A program made the position numbers and the translations under genes. Below, in pieces: positions 1 through 5,381 of a stretch of DNA of 10,980 nt. Position 1 is the first letter of the stretch; every line of letters starts with the position of its first letter. The notes beneath the pieces are model-generated. The model was given only the letters and a program-made list of their open reading frames with translations. It ran no database searches and was not told where the DNA came from. Source of the stretch: CAZMFZ01 sp964565665 (lineage in GTDB: Bacteria > Bacteroidota > Bacteroidia > Cytophagales > UBA9547); contig CAZMFZ010000118.1 in the NCBI GenBank assembly GCA_964565665.1, forward strand, positions 1-10,980, written 5' to 3'.

Positions 1-14
1 GGGTAGGGGTGGGG
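1..14 (+). other. G-rich tract at window edge
   Basis: Three guanine runs (GGG, GGGG, GGGG) are separated by only TA and T, and T-rich sequence follows. This stands out in an AT-rich intergenic stretch. It lies about 114 bp beyond the bamA stop. A fourth run, needed for an intramolecular G-quadruplex, could lie just outside the window. The base pattern is seen directly; any structure or function is inference. Confidence 0.35.
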
Positions 15-68
15 TTTTAATTGAGCACAATAATAATAAGGTAGTAGAGATAGATAATTACTTCCCTA

Positions 69-103
69 CTTTACAAATTACGCATTACTAATTAATAATT
101 ACA
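69..103. repeat. degenerate 7-bp tandem repeat (locus 1)
   Basis: On the plus strand this reads as consecutive heptads CTTTACA, AATTACG, CATTACT, AATTAAT, AATTACA, all variants of (A/C)ATTACT. It starts 25 bp past the bamA stop codon. Positions 77-93 match 4385-4401 at 16 of 17 bases, so the two arrays in this window belong to one repeat family. No open reading frame runs through it. Whether it is a mobile repeat, a protein-binding array or a transcript-end element cannot be told from this window. Confidence 0.6.
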
Positions 104-127
104 CCACTGAGAAATTTCCTTTCAGGT

Positions 128-2791
128 TTATCGTATTTGCTGTCCGATAGTGAAGTTGAATGGTTGCAGCACTTCCCCACTCTCCCTGTCTAGTGCGTAC
201 CCGTAATCTACCCCTATCATACCAAAAGCAGGCATGAAAATTCTAGCACCCGCTCCAACGGCTCTCTTTAGTTGAAAAGGGTTGTACTGATCGTAACTAC
301 CAAAATTATTTCCCCCTTCTGCAAATGCCAATACATACACCGTTGCCATTTGGCTCAATGAAATTGGGTAACGCAGTTCGAATACAAATTTGTTATACAC
401 CACACCTCCACTTGATTTCATTTCTGGATTGTTGGTAAATGGAGATGGCCCTATGGAGTTGTTTTGATAACCACGTAGGCCAATTACATCAGAACCCAAT
501 ATGAAGTTGAAACCTGACAGGCCGTTTCCGCCTAATAAAAAGCGTTCGAAGGGTGAATAATCTACTGAACTGTTGTACCTGCCAATAAACCCAAAGTGCG
601 CTCTAGAAGCGAAAACAAGTTTGCCTACTACTGGCATGTAAAACGCGGCATCGAACATTAATTTGTAATACTCTACAAACTTAAATTGGTTTGCCCTTCT
701 GCGGTTCAAATCACTGTATTCTAAAGAAGAAATAAGGGAGTAGGGAGGCGTGAATGATGCTGCTAAGCTCAATGACGAACCTTTGCGAGGATACGTAGGG
801 TTATCTACACTATTTCTAGCCAAAGTGTTGGTAAAAACAATACTGTTTGAAACTCCGTTGGGGTACAGTGGAAAAAAGGTATAATTCTCCATTGTGTAAT
901 ACGAGTACGAAAGGGTGTGAGAGAAAGTGAAATAATCGTCAGGCCATTTTATTCTTCTGCCGAGGCTCAGGGACGTATTGAAGATGGTTAATAAACCTCT
1001 ATTTGCTGTCTGAAGCTGCCTGGTAGTCGCACTATTTGCCCCAAAACCACCGCCTACGCCAAAGCCTAAGCCCAATCGGTTTAAAGAATACGATGTTGAA
1101 AATGTAAGCGACATCGGCTTTCTACCTCCAAGCCATGGCTCTGAGAATGAGGCAGACAAAGATTGATAAGAAGGCCCATTGGCTTGTATTCTTATTGAAA
1201 GCTTCTGGCCATCACCAGCAGGCAAAGGCGACCACTTCTTAAAGTTGGTAATGTTTCTTGCCGCAAAATTATTGAAACTTATGCCCGCAGTGCCTATAAA
1301 ACCATAGAAGCCTCCCCAGCCACCTGACAGCTCTATTTGATCGCTAGGTTTTTCCGCTACAGTATAGTCAATATCTACAGTACCATTGGAAGCATTTGGC
1401 TTAGGATTTATGCCAATTTGCTCAGGATCGAAATAGCCAAGGGTAGATATTTCACGCTGAGTTCTTATCAGGTCGGCTCGACTGAATTTTTCGCCTGGTT
1501 TTGTACGGATTTCTCTCAAAATCACATGTTCGTTTGTCTTCGTATTGCCACTGATATTAATTTTATTGATGGTGGCTTGCGGCCCTTCGTACATCCGCAT
1601 TTCAATATCTATGGAGTCTTTTTCAATATTTACTTCCACAGGCTCTACATTGAAAAATAAATAGCCATCGTCCATATACAAAGAGCTTACATCAGCACCT
1701 GTAGGGTTGTAATTCAATCTTTTTTCCAGTAAGGCAATATTATAGATGTCGCCCTTTTTTACTCCCAACACTAAATTGAGGTATTTGCCATCATATTTAT
1801 AATTGCCTACCCAATTGATATTTCTGAAAAAATATTTTTCACCTTCATATAAATTGATTTTCAAGTTCACTAATTTTTTATTGAGCAATGAGGGATAAAC
1901 GGTATCTCCCACAATTTGAAAATCTCTATAGCCCTTGACATTATAATATTCAATAAGTTTCTTTTTATCTTCTTCGTATTTCGATTTCACAAATTTGCTC
2001 CTGATGTGAAATATCCCCAAGTTTAAGTTTCGGGTCTTTTTCAGTTTTAGCCTTAGCTTTTTATCGCTCATTTCGCCTTTGCGCGGCATTACCAAATAGT
2101 TAGCATTGTTGAAGGCTGCTGAAAACACATTTGGGAAATCTTTTTTGCGATTTAAATAGCTGGGATTCGCCTCGGTATTGCCAATAAAATCTACTTTATC
2201 TACTCTTATTTTCCTGCCTTTATTGATGATAATTCTTAGTGTAACAGTGTTTGAAGATGAATTGGACGAATCTCTTGATTGCTGAATATTTACACGCACA
2301 TTTCTATAGCCTTTATCGCCAAAATAGGTTTTCACCTTGGTTTGGGCTGCTTTTATCATCACATCAGTTACAATTTTGCCTTTGTTGAGCTTTATTTTTT
2401 CCTTCAACTCATCTTGTTCTGTTTTTTTAATACCAAAAAATACAAACTTTGAAAGTCTGGCTCGCTCTTTCAGATATACATCAAAAAAAATATTTTCACC
2501 TTCAATTTTAGAAACCCGAAATTGTATATCGCCCAATATGCCCTGATCCCACAATTTTTTGATGGCAGAGGTAATTTGGTCGCCCGGCACTTGCACTTCA
2601 TCACCAACTTTAAGACCCGTAATGGCAATAATCGCATTTGGGTCGAGGTATTGCGTACCGCTTACAGATATACCGCCAATTTTATACTTGTTTGGTTTTG
2701 AATAATTGATAATAGATTCGTCTACTTGTGCTAGAGCTACAAAGGACAAATAGAGTAGGGCAAGGGTATAAAATGCTATTCTTTTCTTCAT
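128..2791 (-). CDS. bamA: BamA, outer membrane protein assembly factor (Omp85 family)
   Basis: Central subunit of the outer-membrane beta-barrel assembly machine, which folds and inserts outer-membrane proteins. An 887-residue protein with a signal peptide (residues 1-21, cleavage after A-L-A before Q22). A periplasmic arm of five POTRA-type domains spans about 36-485 (last one about 401-482). A 16-strand-type barrel follows from about 486 to the end. Family landmarks are the FSEPWLGGRKP stretch at 549-559 and the loop-6 motif LRGY at 772-775, where V-R-G-F/Y is usual; the arginine is kept. Residues 210-240 look like an insertion in POTRA3. The C-terminus is FNFTIGQQIR, ending in arginine rather than the aromatic residue of the classical proteobacterial barrel signal. 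ATG start; its first base is the last base of the uppS stop (TAATG), which suggests translational coupling. Identification is secure; domain borders are approximate. Confidence 0.96.
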   Translation of the reverse strand: MKKRIAFYTLALLYLSFVALAQVDESIINYSKPNKYKIGGISVSGTQYLDPNAIIAITGLKVGDEVQVPGDQITSAIKKLWDQGILGDIQFRVSKIEGENIFFDVYLKERARLSKFVFFGIKKTEQDELKEKIKLNKGKIVTDVMIKAAQTKVKTYFGDKGYRNVRVNIQQSRDSSNSSSNTVTLRIIINKGRKIRVDKVDFIGNTEANPSYLNRKKDFPNVFSAAFNNANYLVMPRKGEMSDKKLRLKLKKTRNLNLGIFHIRSKFVKSKYEEDKKKLIEYYNVKGYRDFQIVGDTVYPSLLNKKLVNLKINLYEGEKYFFRNINWVGNYKYDGKYLNLVLGVKKGDIYNIALLEKRLNYNPTGADVSSLYMDDGYLFFNVEPVEVNIEKDSIDIEMRMYEGPQATINKINISGNTKTNEHVILREIRTKPGEKFSRADLIRTQREISTLGYFDPEQIGINPKPNASNGTVDIDYTVAEKPSDQIELSGGWGGFYGFIGTAGISFNNFAARNITNFKKWSPLPAGDGQKLSIRIQANGPSYQSLSASFSEPWLGGRKPMSLTFSTSYSLNRLGLGFGVGGGFGANSATTRQLQTANRGLLTIFNTSLSLGRRIKWPDDYFTFSHTLSYSYYTMENYTFFPLYPNGVSNSIVFTNTLARNSVDNPTYPRKGSSLSLAASFTPPYSLISSLEYSDLNRRRANQFKFVEYYKLMFDAAFYMPVVGKLVFASRAHFGFIGRYNSSVDYSPFERFLLGGNGLSGFNFILGSDVIGLRGYQNNSIGPSPFTNNPEMKSSGGVVYNKFVFELRYPISLSQMATVYVLAFAEGGNNFGSYDQYNPFQLKRAVGAGARIFMPAFGMIGVDYGYALDRESGEVLQPFNFTIGQQIR

Positions 2792-3546
2792 TAATTCACT
2801 TGTTCTGTTAGCACTTGCTCGCTCGTTTTCCCGAATCTGCGTTCGCGTTTTTGGTAATTGAATATTGCTTCGTAAAAATGTTCACGTCTGAAATCGGGCC
2901 ACAAAGTATCTGTTACATACAATTCGGTGTAGGCCAGTTGCCAAATAAGAAAGTTGCTTATTCTCAATTCGCCACTTGTGCGAATCATTAATTCAGGGTC
3001 GGGAATGGGGTAGGAAATGAGGTGTGTGGAAAAACTTTCTTCAGTAATTTCATCTATTTTCAAATTGCCTTCAGCTACTGCTCGGGCTATTTTCTTTACG
3101 GCATCTACTATTTCCCAGCGGCCACTATAACTCAATGCCAATGTGAGTACAAGTTGGGTGTTGTTTTTGGTTTCTTCTATGGCTTTTGCGAGCGATTGCT
3201 GGCATGAAATTGGCAAATCTATTATATTACCCACTACATGCAATTTGATGTTGTTTTTCATCAATGTAGGTGTTTCGCCTGCAATGGTATTTACAAGCAA
3301 TTCCATCAGGGCATTTACTTCATCTTTGGGTCTGTGCCAGTTTTCAGTAGAAAAAGCATACAATGTTAAAAACTTTATGCCCAACTCTGCTGCAGCTTCC
3401 GAGGCATCTCTTACTGCCTGAATGGCATTGTGATGGCCAAATATTCGCATTGCCCCTTTCTTTTTTGCCCACCGTCCGTTGCCATCCATAATAATCGCAA
3501 TATGAGTAGGAAGGCTATGTATATCGATTTGGTCTTTGAAATTCAT
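2791..3546 (-). CDS. uppS: isoprenyl transferase (undecaprenyl diphosphate synthase, UppS)
   Basis: Cytosolic cis-prenyltransferase that adds isopentenyl diphosphate units to farnesyl diphosphate. The product is the long polyprenyl diphosphate carrier used for peptidoglycan and surface polysaccharide synthesis. The 251 residues are a normal family length. Visible motifs: IIMDGNGRWA with the catalytic aspartate D21, the R34...GHH37-39 region, FSTENW at 65-70, ALSYSGRWEI at 137-146, and the diphosphate and metal-binding block R189-TSGE...R195-ISN...E208. GHHNA and SYSGR differ slightly from the proteobacterial GHxxG and NYGGR forms, but no key residue is missing. ATG start at 3546. The stop overlaps the bamA start by one base, and a candidate promoter lies in the 90-bp gap upstream. 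The exact chain length of the product cannot be read from sequence. Confidence 0.97.
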   Translation of the reverse strand: MNFKDQIDIHSLPTHIAIIMDGNGRWAKKKGAMRIFGHHNAIQAVRDASEAAAELGIKFLTLYAFSTENWHRPKDEVNALMELLVNTIAGETPTLMKNNIKLHVVGNIIDLPISCQQSLAKAIEETKNNTQLVLTLALSYSGRWEIVDAVKKIARAVAEGNLKIDEITEESFSTHLISYPIPDPELMIRTSGELRISNFLIWQLAYTELYVTDTLWPDFRREHFYEAIFNYQKRERRFGKTSEQVLTEQVN

Positions 3547-3603
3547 TAGGCAACGCGCTGGTTTTGCAACCTCAACTAGAAAAACGTGGGGAAATTAAGA
3601 TTG

Positions 3604-3634
3604 CAAATATGAAATTAAAACCATGATTTTCAAA
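3604..3634 (-). promoter_or_regulatory. candidate Bacteroidota-type promoter for uppS-bamA
   Basis: Read on the minus strand, a -33 TTTG (3634-3631) is followed after exactly 19 nt by CATATTTGC (3611-3603). This matches the Bacteroidota primary-sigma -7 consensus TAnnTTTG at all but the first position. Transcription would start near 3598, leaving a leader of about 50 nt before the uppS ATG. The -33 element sits three bases past the DUF6089 stop. If real, it lets uppS and bamA be expressed independently of nadK. Inference from motif and spacing only. Confidence 0.4.
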
Positions 3635-3636
3635 AT

Positions 3637-4350
3637 TTACCTGAATTGGCGTTGCCAATACTCTGGTGCAGTTTCGCCTTCGAGATGCTTTGGACATTTC
3701 AGCTTATAAAGGGTATATGAAACTGTAATTGCCGCATAATGATACCAATCGTTAATGGAATTGTCGTTTCCACTTAGTTTGGCAGAATTTGCATATGGGG
3801 AATTGTTGGTAATGTTGTCGAGCTTGTCGTTAAAAGTTTTGCTTGCTGTGTAAATAAAACCCAAATTCCAATAATCGCCCAATTTGTATTTTACTCCTAA
3901 TCCAAAAGGGATAGCGAAATTGAAAGGGGAAACTCCTCCAGAGCTACTATTGAAAGTAGTAAAATTTGCCAATCCTGCAGTTAGAAACGGACACCATCTG
4001 TGTTCATCTTTCGGGAAACGGTAGTTAAGAAAATTAAACTCCATGCTTAAAGATGCTTCAATGGCATTGTTACTGAAACTATAGTTTCGTTTTTTAGAAA
4101 TCAAATCGGAATAGCTATTGTCGGCAGAGGCAAAGTTTGCATATTTTACCTCTGATCTTGCTACCCAAATATGGCTAAGGTTCATACGGTAAAATAAATT
4201 TGCTCCGTAGCGTGTGTTGGCAGGATTTATGCCTCCCATATCGGTACGGACATTAGTAACGCCAACCCCACCTCCGAATTCAGAGAATTGAGCGAATGCC
4301 AGATTGGAAGCGACCAACAAACAGAATAGATTTATATAAATAGATTTCAA
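3637..4350 (-). CDS. DUF6089-family outer-membrane-type beta-barrel protein
   Basis: A 237-residue exported protein with a clear type I signal peptide (1-20, cleavage after A-F-A before Q21). Then come alternating amphipathic strands with many aromatic residues and glycines, as expected of a small outer-membrane barrel (for example 47-57, 97-110, 143-156, 160-170, 203-215). The N-terminal EFGGGVGVTN, the central FAIPFGLGVKY (145-155) and the late DWYHYAAITVSYTL (201-214) fit the DUF6089 family, found in Bacteroidota between nadK and uppS. Two cysteines (C120, C219) could form a disulfide. The start is TTG directly after an in-frame TAA; no ATG exists before residue 37, and the TTG gives a complete signal peptide, so I accept it. 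Its molecular function is not known. Lying two genes upstream of bamA, it is a possible BamA client or accessory protein, which is inference. Confidence 0.85.
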   Translation of the reverse strand: MKSIYINLFCLLVASNLAFAQFSEFGGGVGVTNVRTDMGGINPANTRYGANLFYRMNLSHIWVARSEVKYANFASADNSYSDLISKKRNYSFSNNAIEASLSMEFNFLNYRFPKDEHRWCPFLTAGLANFTTFNSSSGGVSPFNFAIPFGLGVKYKLGDYWNLGFIYTASKTFNDKLDNITNNSPYANSAKLSGNDNSINDWYHYAAITVSYTLYKLKCPKHLEGETAPEYWQRQFR

Positions 4351-4376
4351 TTATTTGATTTTTGATTATTTTGTAT

Positions 4377-4404
4377 AATTACTCATTACTCATTACTAAT
4401 TCGT
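4377..4404. repeat. 7-bp tandem repeat overlapping the nadK stop (locus 2)
   Basis: Plus-strand heptads AATTACT, CATTACT, CATTACT, AATTCGT; the two central units are identical. The array supplies the nadK stop (TAG at 4398-4396) and part of its last two codons, and fills much of the 45-bp gap to the DUF6089 start. Positions 4385-4401 match locus 1 at 16 of 17 bases, in the same orientation relative to the gene they follow. Seen directly; function unknown. Confidence 0.65.
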
Positions 4405-5274
4405 CCTATTATCGAGCCCCCAATTCAATTTTGTACGCAGCGTATTCAAGAAATTGTGATACTCCATTTTTATCAACTTCACCTTGAAATCTTCTTTTCT
4501 TACAGCTAATTCCACATTTGCACTTACAGTTTTTGATCTAGAGTCGAGACTTATAAGAAAATTTTTACTTCTGCCTTCAATTTTGAATTTAAGTACACAG
4601 TTGTCGGGTACAACGATTGGCCTTACATTTAAATTGTGTGGGCTAATGGGTGTAATTACAAAATTATTGGCAGTGGGCATCAATACTGGGCCTCCACAGC
4701 TGAGTGCATAAGCAGTGGAGCCTGTAGGTGTTGCTACAATCAACCCGTCTGACCAATAGGAGTTTAGGAAAACATCATCTATATAGGTATGCACCAATAT
4801 CATCGAAGATGTATCTTTTTTAAGAATGCCAAATTCATTTAATCCGAAATTCAGGCCTTCAAACACATCTTCATCTGTATCAAGATGAACAAGTGAACGC
4901 TCTTCTAATTTATATTCACCAGCTAATAAAGAACTGATGTCTTCCTTTATTTTTTCTTTTGGGGTAATGGCCAAAAAACCCAATCTACCAGCATTGATGC
5001 CTAAAATTGGAATTTCCTTGTCTTTTACATGAGTGATTGATTCTAGAAAAGTGCCATCACCACCCACACTAAACATAAAATTTACATTTTCAAGGGGGTG
5101 ATCAATTGAAAACAATCCTTTTGCATGAGATTTAATCTTTCGTTTAGCTAAAAAATATTCGAAATTTTCGAAAATAACTACTTCTACGCCTCTTATATGC
5201 AATTCCTCAAATAATTCTTTGATATACGGAGCGGCATCGTCTTTAAATTGACGGCCAAAAACGGCAATTTTCAT
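4396..5274 (-). CDS. nadK: NAD kinase
   Basis: Cytosolic ATP-dependent NAD kinase that phosphorylates NAD+ to NADP+, feeding NADPH-dependent biosynthesis. The 292 residues are typical. The catalytic GGDGT loop is at 71-75 (D73 the presumed base). It is followed by GINAGRLGFL at 92-101, the NE pair at 146-147, the NAD-binding DG and TPTGSTAYALSCGGP block (176-196), ITPISPH at 207-213 and LDSR at 243-246. ATG start with no Shine-Dalgarno sequence, normal for Bacteroidota. In many Bacteroidota this gene follows a CBS-domain gene; here an AsmA-like gene lies 107 bp upstream. It is the first gene of the likely nadK, DUF6089, uppS, bamA operon. The stop codon lies inside a heptad repeat, but the C-terminal KLNWGLDNR looks family-typical, so the repeat has not truncated the protein. 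Confidence 0.97.
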   Translation of the reverse strand: MKIAVFGRQFKDDAAPYIKELFEELHIRGVEVVIFENFEYFLAKRKIKSHAKGLFSIDHPLENVNFMFSVGGDGTFLESITHVKDKEIPILGINAGRLGFLAITPKEKIKEDISSLLAGEYKLEERSLVHLDTDEDVFEGLNFGLNEFGILKKDTSSMILVHTYIDDVFLNSYWSDGLIVATPTGSTAYALSCGGPVLMPTANNFVITPISPHNLNVRPIVVPDNCVLKFKIEGRSKNFLISLDSRSKTVSANVELAVRKEDFKVKLIKMEYHNFLNTLRTKLNWGLDNRTN

Positions 5275-5308
5275 TTTAGTTGAAAATGATTGTATGGCGA
5301 AATTAAGC

Positions 5309-5323
5309 TAAAATAGTATTTTA
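5309..5323. promoter_or_regulatory. perfect AT-only palindrome upstream of nadK
   Basis: TAAAATA and TATTTTA form a perfect 7-bp inverted repeat around a single central G. It begins 35 bp upstream of the nadK ATG, in the 107-bp gap after the AsmA-like gene. This is a plausible position for an operator or a core promoter region. I found no TTTG / TAnnTTTG promoter match in this gap. AT-only palindromes arise easily by chance here, so the regulatory reading is weak. Confidence 0.25.
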
Positions 5324-5381
5324 ATCACACATTAATTGGATTGATGAAATTAGCAGATTCGAAAATTCACTATTTAACAGC

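Noticed and set aside
107..125. Hairpin just after the bamA stop as a terminator
   Set aside because: CTGA/TCAG arms pair over four bases and then hit a mismatch; no U-run follows. Too weak to call.
1337..1660. Plus-strand open frame of 107 codons opposite bamA
   Set aside because: It lies wholly within bamA on the other strand; its product is rich in F, Y and I without any family motif. It is a shadow frame.
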